The position numbers were made by a program, and so were the translations under genes. The notes below the pieces were generated by a model. That model was given only the letters and a program-made list of their open reading frames with translations. It ran no database searches and was not told where the DNA came from. A stretch of DNA of 64,000 nt from Gordionus sp. m RMFG-2023 (taxonomy: Eukaryota > Nematomorpha > Gordioida > Chordodea > Parachordodidae), in assembly GCF_954871325.1 (NCBI RefSeq), contig NC_088776.1:41806569-41870568 (forward strand), given 5' to 3'. Positions within the stretch are counted from its first letter, which is position 1. Every line of letters starts with the position of its first letter. Below, piece after piece: positions 24,249-34,262 of this stretch.

Positions 24249-25270
24249 GGAATTGAGACGGATCAAAGCGTGCCTTAAGGGACAGAAAACGTGGCGGGAT
24301 AGAGACAAGACCTGTAAATATGTACAGAAGGAATTAGCGATAATAGATGAATGTTTGGTGCGAGGAAATAGGAGTGTTATACCGTCCAAGCTAAGAGAAG
24401 CGGTAATGGCGATGATTCATGCTGGACATCAAGGAGTGGAAAGAATGAAACAGTGGGGACGGGAATATGTTTGGTGGCCAGGAATGAACAAGGACATTGA
24501 AAATATCAGTCGAGCTTGTGTTAGATGTAATTCCTGGGCTCCGATGCCTCGAAAAGATAAGGAAAGTGTGTGGCCAAAGGCAACGCAGCCTTGGGAGCGC
24601 ATCCACTTGGATTTCTTTGACTTTGAGAATAAAATATATATATTGGTGGTAGATGCTTTTTCAAAATGGGTAGAGTATGAGGAAATGAAAGGATTAACTA
24701 ATCAAGTTGTGATTAAAGTATTAAAAAATCTATGGGCCAAATTCGGGGTAGCTAGGACTATAGTATCAGATGGAGGTCCTGCCTTCATTAGTAGACAATT
24801 CAAAATCCTTTGTGCAGAAACTGGAGCGAAATACATTTTAGCGCCGTCTTATCATCCGAGTTCGAATGGACAAGCAGAGAAGATGGTAGCTGTGGTCAAG
24901 AATTGGTTGAGAAAGTCAAAGATGGAGGCGGAGGCGGAGAGATGTGAGTGGCCGTGGCGTATTATAACAACAGTAGAAAAGGAGAGGAGTCATCACCGGC
25001 GGAGAAGTTTTAGGACGGAGAACTAGAATTTGGTTGGATTCGTTGAAACCGACAAGACAAGGAAAGAAGCTGTCTGAGGCCGGGAATGAAGCAGAATTTA
25101 AGGTAGGGCAGGCAGTATGGACTAGGATATTTGAGGAATCCGGGGTGATCGTGGAAAACATGGAACAAAAATTAAATCGAGTGAAATTCACCCACGGAAG
25201 AGAGGGAGTACGGCATCGAGATCAATTGAAGAGGGGCGTGGAATCTGGGAGGTTACCATCGGGAGTATGA
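24232..25270 (+). pseudogene. pol: Integrase of the Ty3/gypsy element
   Basis: The HHCC zinc domain is visible: the His pair lies in MIHAGHQGVERMKQWGREY and the Cys pair in ACVRCNSW. The DDE core has its first Asp in HLDFFDFENKIYILVVDAFS, its second in IVSDGGPAFIS and the Glu in YHPSSNGQAEKMV. After a break near 25026 the C-terminal domain resumes at 25034-25270 (FKVGQAVWTR … KFTHGREGVRHRDQLKRG). No chromodomain is seen. The core triad is present, but the frames do not join. Confidence 0.9.
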
Positions 25271-25625
25271 ATTGGAGGATATACTTGATCAAAAATTCAT
25301 AGTGGAAAAATATTCATTTCAGTATGGTGCTCAATATATCTGGTAAAAATTGAAGGGGGTAGTTAAACCATAGGTATGCTAACTCATTACCGGGGTGATT
25401 GATAATAATAATAAAAAGGGAGTTAGACATATAGTGGTTAAGGGGACAAAATGGTTAATGGAAGGTGCAAATGATTAAGACGTGATTTCTACAAGGAATC
25501 GTCAATAGCGGCACACTAAGGGAGGAGACTCGATGAGCTAACCACCCTTTAAATTTGTCAAAATACCATAAAGAGACGATAATTATGCCGGGCGCGAGGT
25601 GAAGTGTGAAGTTTGGTTTTCAATT
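25271..25625 (+). other. Retrotransposon 3' untranslated region
   Basis: Between integrase and the 3' LTR there is no frame with envelope-like features (signal peptide, Cys pattern or membrane anchor). Confidence 0.6.
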
Positions 25626-25635
25626 AGTGGGGGCG
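25626..25635 (+). promoter_or_regulatory. Polypurine tract
   Basis: agtgggggcg lies immediately before the TG of the 3' LTR, where plus-strand DNA synthesis is primed. Confidence 0.65.
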
Positions 25636-25930
25636 TGTTATATATATATCGTTTTTTATGTAAAGTGTAGTCATTTTTATGATAAATTGCAAAGTCATTT
25701 TTTGTTTGTGAAAAATTTTTTTTTTGAATTTATTTGCGCAGTCATTCTTTTAATATATTATTAAAAAGGATTTATATAAAAATTGCTATTTTTAGATTAA
25801 TTATATTATTAATCAATTTATATTTATTTTGCAGTAGATATGTATAAATAGATAAAAAAAACTAAATAAAGGGGAGTTGTCATTTTTTTTCAGATTTTTT
25901 TTATTTTTTTTGATTTCTTATCTTGGAAAA
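25636..25930 (+). repeat. 3' LTR, first 295 bp
   Basis: Near-identical to 19251-19550 of the 5' LTR up to tcttggaaaa, then abruptly becomes hAT sequence. The missing remainder is at 31155-31330 in reverse. Confidence 0.9.
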
Positions 25931-26632
25931 TTTCGATACATCATATGTGCCATCAACTATAATTGAATAGCACCTGTTGAATTCAATCTCCTTTTGAATT
26001 TTTTTTATAACCATATTTTTCATGGTTTCAATAAGAATATTTATGTTATTATATGATAACAGATTTGAATATAATTTAGATTTTAATCCCTTAATTTTTT
26101 TCTCAATTCTTATTTAATAAAAAAAATTATTTTGCTATTTGTCCAATTTTGAGAAATATTCTTAAAAGCCACTATTTCAAAGCTTTTCTTTATATCGTGA
26201 AAATTAAGCCCACCATGTCTTTTTCTAATATGATCTGTCCATTTATCATCTCTTATATTATGATATGTACAATTTTTAATCAAGCATTTATATTTTTTTT
26301 GGTTAATATTTTTGGGCATATTTTGACAATGATCTAAAAATTATAAATGATTATATATAAGATTTAATATTTAAATTTTTACTATTCCCTTTGATAAAAT
26401 TTTAATTTTGCGCCAAATCTTGAAAGTGGAAAAATAATTTTATGATAAGAAATATCGGATAACAAACTAATTTGCTAAACATCGACCATAAAAATTTTTA
26501 AAATAAAAAATTAAAAAATTTTTTTTAAAATTTTAAAATAAAAAATAAAAAATTTTAAAAAAAAAAGTACCCCCATAGAAATTTATAGAAGCAGTTGCTT
26601 CGGACCCCCCCCCCCCGTTGTAGGGGTCACTG
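25931..26632 (-). mobile_element. 5' part of a ZMYM1-like hAT element, inverted
   Basis: Read on the minus strand from 26632: terminus cagtgacccctacaacgggg, a G13 run, then the start of the transposase, which stops at the breakpoint at 25931. The 8-bp duplication ataatagg is at 26633-26640 (as cctattat). Its other half is 31331-33198. Confidence 0.85.
25933..26319 (-). pseudogene. N-terminal part of hAT transposase, zinc finger and start of DUF4371-type domain
   Basis: The minus-strand frame 26319-26110 starts MPKNINQKKYKCLIKNC and has a Cys-x4-Cys…His-x4-His finger (CLIKNC … HIRKRH), as expected for the DNA-binding N-terminus of this hAT group. Nearer the breakpoint another frame reads KEIEFNRCYSIIVDGTYDVS. 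Relatives have 'SIILD.TpDvS' there, just before the 'LIVRYV' motif that is now found 5.4 kb away at 31333. Separated from its C-terminal half by the inversion, so it cannot be expressed as one protein. Confidence 0.75.
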
Positions 26633-26640
26633 CCTATTAT

Positions 26641-26730
26641 GACTACCTTATCTATTGTGACTACCTAATCTACTGAGATGACTATCTAACCTATGGAGAC
26701 TGCGTAACCTATGGAGATGACTAAGAAGAA
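26641..26730 (-). repeat. Minisatellite block 1 (target of the hAT insertion), inverted
   Basis: The minus strand reads tagtcatctccatagg…gcagtctccataggttagatagtcatct…gattaggtagtcacaatag. These are the same units, in the same order, as 36500-36720. Confidence 0.8.
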
Positions 26731-28034
26731 AAGTTATTAAAAATTAAAATTTTATGCCAGGATAAAGGCATGTTATAAATTTTTAAAATCACTAAAATGT
26801 AAAATCATAATGGATATATTTGAACACACAAAAAGCCTTTAAAAAATTATTTACTTAAATTCTTAGTGAAATATTATTTTTTGATTTCTTGAATGATGAC
26901 CAATTGTTGTAAATTAACAACTAATCCTAAAAATGAATTCTTAGATATAATTAAATATAAACCATTATAAATCCTAAACAAGAAGATAAAACTTTAATTT
27001 TAAATATATTAAAGTGTAATTAAAACATATGAATTAAAAGGGATTGATTTAAATAACCCTTATAAGTAAAAATGTTTTTGAAATAAAGCTTTTGAAGACA
27101 ATGTAAAAATTAAACATCATTATTTTAAAAAAATTTTTTGTGAAATTTAAATTTTTTTTTACTAAATCTTAATCTGCAGTTTTTAAATTCTACCCAAATC
27201 GGGCTTTTAGCAACACAACTCTTCACCTTTGACTTCCCTTCCACCCTTTTCCTACACCCCATCCTCCACTCTATCTCATCAAATTTTAGTGACAATCTTG
27301 CGTCATACCCCCTCCCCACCTTTTGTGGTAGAAGTGTCTGAAACTATACCTGATGTCAATTATTACCATATGTTATTCAATTATTATTTGAATTGTCTAA
27401 ATCGAACCTCTGTATAATGTTAATGCCCCTTGATACTTTTACTTCAAAATTCTTCTTTCTTTTTTCAATTCTCAATTTATTTATTTTTATATGCAACTTT
27501 TTCAATTATATTTTATTTTAATTTCTGATTTTTTTTACCGTTCATGGGTTACCTTATTTGAATATTTACTGATTGTATCAATTTTGATGAATTCTAATTT
27601 CTTTATATTATATAACTTATCAGAATAGATTTTGATTTAATGCTATTATGATAAACCCAAAATAAATTTTTAAAATGTTATCTGACTAAAATTCTTTAAA
27701 GATGGTACCTATTATCCTGTAAATTTTATTTTATGATAAAAAGAACCACCCGAAGCCCCTTAAAATTCCTGATAAAAGCCAGCATTCACTTTAACTATGG
27801 TTTTCTAACTTTGTTAATTTATTAAATTTCATTTTCAAAAACTTATTTTTATTTTAACTTAATTTGATCAATTTTAATATCCCATTCTGATCGCCAATAA
27901 TGAATCTGATATTCTTAAATAATCATTTTATATAAATCTAATATATATAATCTCCATAATCAAAACATGATCGTTTTCGTATCTTCCTAATGTATTTAAA
28001 ATTTAAGGAGACTATATAGTGTAATGTTTTATTT
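26731..28034. other. AT-rich DNA, no gene seen
   Basis: No convincing coding region. 27220-27330 is unusually pyrimidine-rich on the + strand (a C/T tract with ccctccccacc) but has no assignable role. Confidence 0.4.
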
Positions 28035-28104
28035 GCTCTCTACGAGAGTCGAACCACAAACGTCCCGTTTCAAAGCATATGTTTTAAGCATGCACCAACT
28101 TGAA
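28035..28104 (-). tRNA. tRNA-Leu-like pseudogene or SINE head (anticodon TAA?)
   Basis: The minus strand contains an A-box-like agttggtgcatg, an anticodon-arm-like gcatg-cttaaaa-catatgc, a small hairpin aaacgggacgttt where type II tRNAs have their long variable arm, and a good B box ggttcgactc. The acceptor stem does not pair and the anticodon stem has an extra base. I therefore read it as a tRNA-derived relic and not a working gene. Confidence 0.35.
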
Positions 28105-28182
28105 TATAATTAAATTTAAAATATTAATTATATATATATTAATTAATAGCTGATATTTTTAAAATTTTGTCGTTTATTACCA

Positions 28183-30760
28183 TAATAGCTGACGGGGTTG
28201 GGGTAATTATTTAGTTTGTGTGTATGTTGCTAAATATACTTTATTAATAAATTTTATATAAATATTAAAATTTAGGAGAAAAAGAATGAAAATTGTTGCA
28301 ATGTATACCATGTTAGAAATATCAAAATTTAAATTTGTGATGGAAATCATATTGGATAAAATTTAAAATAGAGATGCTCTAAGATTTTTGAATTTTAAAT
28401 ATGGGTTATACATTGGCCTGAAAAATTTTTTTTTGCAGACATAGCAAGGCCTGATCAAAAAACCAAGTCCCATGCAACTTTCATAAAATTTTGCCATTTA
28501 TTTTTATTTTAATTTAATAAAAATGTCTTAAATTTAATTTTATATTTAGAATAAAATTTAGATTTGTAATAGAAATAATATTGGATAAAATATATAATAG
28601 AAATGCTTGAAAAATTTTTAATTTTAAATATGGGCTAGACAGGCCTGAAAATTTTTTTTGCAGAAATCGCCACGCCTGATTAAAAAACTAAACCCATGCA
28701 ACTTTCATATTCTGATTTTATTTTTAAATGAATTATGACTTATATATATTATTTCAGTTCTCAACTAACAAAGTTATTATGGTCTTTGGCGGGCTTGAGA
28801 AAATTTTTCCAACAATATAGTATTCAGAGATTTACCTATCTCCAGGCTTGGGAAAAAAATTACAAAATTATCATGGGTTGGCCAGGTTTGAGAAAATAAA
28901 TTTTAAGCCAATGTCTGGTCCATATTTAAAATTAAAAAATTTTCAAGCATATCTATTTTAAATTCTACCCAATATGATTTTTATTACAAATTTAAATTTT
29001 ATTATAAATATAAAATTAAATTTAAGATATTGTTATTAAATTACAATAGAAATAAATGTAATATAAAATTAAATTTAAGACATTGTTATTAAATTACAAT
29101 AGAAATAAATGGCAAAATTTTATGAAAGTTGCATGGGACATGGTTTTTTGATCAGGCCTGGCTATGTCTGCAAAAAAAAATTTCAGGCCAATGTCTACCC
29201 CATATTTAAATTTAAAAAATTTCCAAGCATTTCTATTTTAAATTTTATTCAATATGATTTCTATCACAAATTTAAATTTTATTCTAAATATAAAATTAAA
29301 TTAAAGACATTATTATTAAATTACAATAGAAATAAATGGCAAAATTTTTGAAAAGTTGCATGGGACGTGGTTTTTTGATCAGGCCTAGCTGCATAGGCGT
29401 AGCCAGGATTTTGGCGGGCCTTTGGCCGGGTTACCTTAGTTTATATATAGTCATAAAATATTTTTATAAGATAGGAGATTAATTTAATAAAAAAAATAAA
29501 TAAGCCTGGAACAAAAAATATGAATTATATTTTTATTAGTTTATATAAAATATAATAAATAACTTGTATTTTATTCCAAACAAGTATAAAAAATTTATTT
29601 ATAAAAAGTAAGTAGACATATAGTTGATATTTCTCTATTATATAAAATTAGTTACCAAATATTAGGTAAAATTCCACTTTAACAGACATATTTGACAGTT
29701 AGGGGTAATATTACAGCTAATATTTTAACAAATTTTACTTATCAATGCTCTTGATAATAAATATAGCAACAATTTGCATTCAATTATTTAACGCCATCTA
29801 TTTATTTTAAATAAAAAGAGATATTAAAATTAATCTTCATATTATTCATCCCACAATGTTTTTAAAAGATATTTTCTGATGTCCTTATCAATATTTTATA
29901 GTTTTCTGTAAAATATCTAATTTGCTATATTGGTAAAATTACATGATTGTCATATGATAATTGATAAAATTAGATATACTGTAAATCAACCACATTCAAT
30001 ATTCCACTATTTGTATTGTGCTTTAATTTTTTTATTTAATTTATGATTTAATTTTATCAATAGTTAAGATAAATAAATTAAAAATACTCACTTTATAAAA
30101 AATTATATTTGATATAATATATTATTTAGTAATTTTATGGATCTATTATTAATAATTATAATATATTTCACTTTTGTCTTAAGACTCATATTTGGCTATA
30201 ATCTATTTCTTAAAAAACATTTTTGGTTCACTTTTTTTATATATAAATGCTTTTTCCAAAAATGTATAAATTATGATGAATAGTTTTATAAAAAAATATC
30301 AACTTACAATCTTTCTTTCAAATTATTGTTTAAGATATATACATACATTTTTGGGAATCAGGAAGTGGGAATAGGACTAAGGGGGATATTTTTTATTAGC
30401 TTAAAATGATATTCAAAAAAAGTGATAAATTTCTAAAGGGGGGGGGGAATTTCCCTTTGCCCTCTCCCCCTGGCTACTCCTATGCCTAGCTGTGTCTGCA
30501 AAACAAAATTTTGAGACTAATGTCTAGCCCATATTTAAAATTCAATAATTTTGAAGCATCTCTATTTTTCATTCTACCCAATATGATTCCTATCACAAAT
30601 TTAAATTTTGATATTTTTAATACCCTTAATGCTCACGGGTTACATTGCAACAATTTTATCTCTTTATATCCTAAATTTTAATATAAGCATATTTAGTACC
30701 ATATACACAAACTAACTAATTACCCCTCAACCCCGTCATTCTTGACGGGCTATTAGCTAG
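28183..30760. mobile_element. Inverted-repeat element with hairpin/CTAG end, interrupted by a hAT insertion
   Basis: The left side reads taatagctgacggggttggg…ttagtttgtgtg. The right side, reverse-complemented, reads ctagctaatagcccgtcaag, then tgacggggttgagggg…ttagtttgtgta. Between them lie several inverted and direct copies of a block with landmarks caaggcctgatc-aaaaaacc and catgcaactttc (28430-28700, and inverted at 29105-29380 and 30485-30610). The right end has the hairpin cccgtcattcttgacggg followed by CTAG, shared with 38609-38636. A Helitron-type non-autonomous origin is an inference. The hAT element 29392-30484 sits inside it. Confidence 0.5.
29392..30484. mobile_element. Non-autonomous hAT element with 8-bp TSD
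   Basis: Ends cataggcgtagccaggat and (reverse complement) cataggagtagccagggg, flanked by exact cctagctg at 29384-29391 and 30485-30492. Subterminal cgggcctttggccggg hairpin and a G11 run near 30439. No transposase frame. Its region 29600-29850 matches the reverse complement of 57300-57580, so the two elements share internal sequence. Confidence 0.88.
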
Positions 30761-31149
30761 TATTCATATATAAATCAATATTCTAAAATACAAAATTTTA
30801 CTATTCAAAATCCAAATTTTATAATTATAATAGCGTTTTATAAAAATTATATAAGGGTTCTACTCAGCGGCGTTAACTTCTTCATAAGGCTCACTTTTTG
30901 AAAATTTCAAAGATGAGGGAGAATAAAATAGGCAGTTTTATCATAATGAGCAAAAATAAGGTAATATTTTTATAAAATTAAGAAAAAAAGGTGATTCTAA
31001 ATAAAAATTGCAAAAATATTTCAAGGGGCTCTCCAAAGTTTTTAAGGGGCTCCCTGTGCGCTGCAACCCCCTTAACAACGTTATGGGTTCTACTAATAAT
31101 AAACACACGTATAACTAAATAATATAGCCTTAATTTTCAATGACATATT
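30761..31149. other. AT-rich spacer, no gene seen
   Basis: Pre-inversion flank of the LTR retrotransposon. No coding signal. Confidence 0.4.
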
Positions 31150-31154
31150 GTTAT
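31150..31154. repeat. Target-site duplication ATAAC, displaced and inverted copy
   Basis: gttat here is the complement of ataac at 19246-19250 and sits exactly against the end of the displaced LTR. Confidence 0.8.
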
Positions 31155-31330
31155 TGTAATGTTTATACCAAGGATCTTTATTTTTATTTTTAAATTGTAT
31201 TTCCAAAAATTATTTATTATATATATTTAATTGTTAATTTTTAATCAAATATTGTTTTTATCTTAATGAAGGATTTACAGAAAATAAATTCTTTTTACTT
31301 TTCTTTTAACTCCTTATTTTTCTCCAATAG
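31155..31330 (-). repeat. 3' LTR, last 176 bp, inverted
   Basis: Its reverse complement matches 19550-19720 (…gaaaagtaaaaagaatttat … aaacattaca) with a handful of differences. Confidence 0.9.
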
Positions 31331-33020
31331 CTTTGATAGTGAGATATGTTGAAAATAGCGAGACACCTAAGCCCGTTGAAAGGCTGATAGACATTTATTG
31401 TACGGGAAATACAACGGGCCTCGATATTAAAGAGAATATAATATCCAAGCCTGGCTCCATGAATCTACCCCTCGAATTCCTAGTGGGGCAAAGCTATGAT
31501 GGCGCCTCAAACATGAGTGGAAGAATTAATGGAGTGCAGGCTTTGATTAGAGCGGAGGCGCCAAAGGCAGCTTTTATTTGGTGCTATTGTCATCGATTAA
31601 ATTTAATAGTTGTTCAATTATGCCAATCAGTAAAAGAGCTGCCAAATGTCTTGGGAATATTAGACGAAATTTACGTATATTTTAATGGTGTTAAAAGATA
31701 TGAAGTGCTCAAAACATGTCAGAGTGATTTACTGACAAAATCACATAGATTTTTACGCATCAAGAATACCACTCGGTAATATTATCTTAATTGTTTCGAT
31801 ATATAATGTTTATTTTATATTTATAGAAGCTGGCTAACATCATATAAGGCGATTGTAAATTTTTTCCTACTTTATGATGCTTTGAGGGCAGCTTTGGCAA
31901 ATTTAAAGGATTCTGAAGATCCTGCCACTTCCACTATGGCTAGTGCTATAGTCTATAGAATAGAAAAATTTGATTTTATTTTATCACTATGTGTTTTGGA
32001 TAAAATATTGTTGATAACTAGCTTGGCTTGTACAAAATTGCAAACCATTTCGAAGGATATAGGGTTTGCAATAAATTAAATTCAATTGGCAAAAGATTGC
32101 CTGATTAATATGAGAAGTATAATTTAAATTATTATCTTTTATTATTTTATAATCCTAAAATAGATAATAACACTGAATTTTTGGATGTCTTTTTAAAGGC
32201 CCAAGATTTTATGAAGAAGAGAAATTTACCTTTTGATTTTGAAAGTTCAAGACTTCAAACATTACAATCCAAAAATGAGAGGTATATATATACTTTCATC
32301 ATTAAATATAATATTTTATTTTAGCTTTAAAATCAGTGTGTTTTATGCTGCACTTGATTTAATTATTATGCAGTTTAGTGAAAGATTTAACGATGAATCG
32401 ATAAAATTTTTGAGTCAAACATCATTTTTTACCCCAAAGGGAATGGCGGAAAAGGCAATTGTTAAAGATGATATCAAGGATATCTGTGAATTTTATCAAT
32501 TAAATACAAGTCAAGTTTTTGAGGAAATGTTGATGTTTAGAAATATTTATAAAATGGCTAAAACGGGGGACGTAATTATTACTCGTGACCTAGAGGTTAA
32601 AGAAGATTTGTCAGATTCTGAGAATTGTAAATTTATTTTATTAAAATATTTTTACTAATACATTATTTAGCTTCTTCTGATGATGATAATAATTTTGATA
32701 TGAATGATTAAGAGTAAGACTGGAGAAACTATTCATTTATTTTACCTTATCGTCTGCTTATAAATTTTTCTGCTTTCCCAAATTTAACAATTTTATATAA
32801 ATATTTATTAACTATTCTTACTACATCATGTAATGCCGAAAGGGTCATGAGTAAAATTAAACTAATTAAAACAAGACTTCGTAGTGTCATGAAAGATCCA
32901 TTTCTTAATAATTTAACCATTTTATCAATGGAAAATAATTTATTTAAACAATTAAATATTGATGAAATTATAAATTCTTTTGCTTTCTCTTCCCCTAATT
33001 TATCTAAATTATTAATTTAA
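31331..33020 (+). pseudogene. hAT transposase, catalytic and dimerisation part (ZMYM1-like), with introns
   Basis: Begins LIVRYVENSETPKPVERLID. Then come VGQSYDGASNMSG, with the catalytic-domain Asp, and FIWCYCHRLNLIV, the 'CyaHrLNL' motif. A small intron fits at 31776-31827 (cg|gtaata…ttatag|a) and restores NTTRSWLTSYKAI. A second, about 32283-32326 (gag|gtatat…ttttag|c), restores the frame into FKISVFYAALDLIIMQF. The C-terminus near 32830-33020 reads SCNAERVMSKIKLIKTRLRS and ends LSKLLI-stop. An in-frame TAA near 32077 and the loss of the N-terminal half by inversion make it non-functional. The introns indicate it was once expressed as spliced mRNA. Confidence 0.8.
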
Positions 33021-33198
33021 AAATAATATTTTTAAAGCATATATTTTTTACATTATATTTATATTATAATAAATATTGATGCAATAAAAATTATTTTTGA
33101 AATTTATTGGTGTCAAAAAATAATTTACAATGGGGGGGGGGGGGGGTACTTTAGGGGGGTATTCTGCTTCTATCCCTCAAAAAGTGTAGGGGTCACTG
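31331..33198 (+). mobile_element. 3' part of the ZMYM1-like hAT element
   Basis: Contains the rest of the transposase, a G16 run at 33132-33147, and the right terminus gtgtaggggtcactg. This is the complement of the left terminus at 26632. The duplication ataatagg follows at 33199-33206. Together with 25931-26632 the element was about 2.57 kb. Confidence 0.88.
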
Positions 33199-33255
33199 AT
33201 AATAGGTAGTCATCTCCATAGGTTAAGCAGTCTCCATAGGTTAGATAGTCATCAC
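33199..33255 (+). repeat. Minisatellite block 2, between two hAT insertions
   Basis: ataatagg, tagtcatctccatagg, ttaagcagtctccatagg and ttagatagtcatcac. Identical in order to 36640-36690, so two transposons landed within about 60 bp of each other in one array. Confidence 0.85.
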
Positions 33256-33301
33256 CAGTGGCGTAGCTACGGGGGCGGGGGTTTCGGGTTTGGACCCCCC
33301 C

Positions 33302-34196
33302 CCCAGAGCAATTAATTTTTTTTTTTTAGAATATTCGTTTAAAAGACTCAAAAGTGACTTTATATCAAATAAATACCATGAATATTTATATTTTTCTGGT
33401 TTTGATGTTTGTGGAAGGATATTATTACTTTTAATTTTAAATATATATATATAAATTATTCTGTATATTATTTAAAGTCATTGATAATAATCTATTAATT
33501 TTAATAATATATTATTGATGCATTTTTAAAAAAATATTTATTATAAATTATCCAAGATATGGTTCGAAAATAATAATATGAAATAAAAAAGTGCATAATC
33601 TACCCCCCCCCCTCCCTCAGAGAAATTTTTTTTAGATTATTCGTTCAAAAGATTCAAAAGTGACTTTATATCAAATAAATACCATAAATATTTATATTTT
33701 TCTGGTTTTGATGTTTGTGGAAGGATATTATTACTTTTATATATATATAAATTATTCTGTATATTATTAAGTCATTGATAATAATCTAATAAATTATAAT
33801 AATATGTTATTTATGCATATTTAAAAAAATATTTATTATAAATTATCCAAGATATGGTTCGAAAATAATAATATGAAATAAAAAAGTGCATAATCTACCC
33901 CCCCCCCCCCCCTTAGAGCAATTTTTTAGATTATTCGTTCAAAAGACTCAAAAGTGACTTTATATCAAATAAATACCATGAATATTTATATTTTTCTGGT
34001 TTTGATGTTTGTGGAAGGATATTATTACTTTTATATATATATAAATTATTCTGTATATTATTTTAAAGTCATTGATAATAATCTAATAAATTATAATAAT
34101 AGATTATTTATGCATATTTAAAAAAATATTTATTATAATTTATCGAAGATATGGTTCGAAAATAATAATATGAAATAAAATAGTGCATAATCTACT
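33302..34196 (+). repeat. Three tandem copies of a ~300-bp unit with a signal-peptide-like frame
   Basis: Copies at about 33302-33606, 33607-33906 and 33907-34196, each starting agagcaatttttt…ttattcgtt and ending gtgcataatctac with a C run. Copies 1 and 3 have an ATG starting MNIYIFLVLMFVEGYYY, a hydrophobic run of signal-peptide type; copy 2 has ATA instead of ATG. Each would supply a promoter-proximal first exon, but I could not find a donor in the phase needed to join the mini-exons downstream. Confidence 0.75.
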
Positions 34197-34262
34197 TTCT
34201 CATGCTTTTGAGGTTAAAAAATATTTAATCCAGTGTACTAATTAATATCTTATGCATTATAG

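Larger units (their letters stand above)
19251..25930 (+). mobile_element. Ty3/gypsy-type LTR retrotransposon, inactivated, 3' LTR cut by an inversion
   Basis: Order: 5' LTR (19251-19720), primer-binding region, tandem-repeat leader, gag with CCHC knuckles, protease, low-complexity linker, reverse transcriptase, RNase H, integrase, polypurine tract, start of the 3' LTR (25636-25930). RT-RNaseH-integrase order identifies Ty3/gypsy rather than copia. No envelope gene is seen between the integrase and the 3' LTR. Several frameshifts and stops inactivate it. The two LTRs differ at a small number of positions, so insertion is moderately recent. The remaining 176 bp of the 3' LTR lie inverted at 31155-31330 with a matching 5-bp duplication. 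Coding regions are clearly GC-richer than the host DNA. Confidence 0.92.
25931..31330. other. Inverted segment (5.4 kb) with both breakpoints inside transposons
   Basis: At the left breakpoint an LTR is interrupted and hAT transposase sequence begins on the minus strand. At the right breakpoint the rest of the LTR (minus strand) ends and the rest of the hAT transposase (plus strand) begins. Re-inverting 25931-31330 gives a complete LTR with a matching 5-bp duplication and a hAT element whose two ends carry the same 8-bp duplication. Four independent sequence matches therefore agree. A few bases seem lost at each junction. Confidence 0.88.

Noticed and set aside
24123-24606. Minus-strand frames in the integrase region
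   Set aside because: Shadows of the integrase coding strand.
25271-25625. Envelope gene in the gypsy element
   Set aside because: No frame of adequate length, no signal peptide, no cysteine pattern.
26149-26337. 62-codon plus-strand frame
   Set aside because: Shadow of the zinc-finger frame of the hAT transposase on the minus strand.
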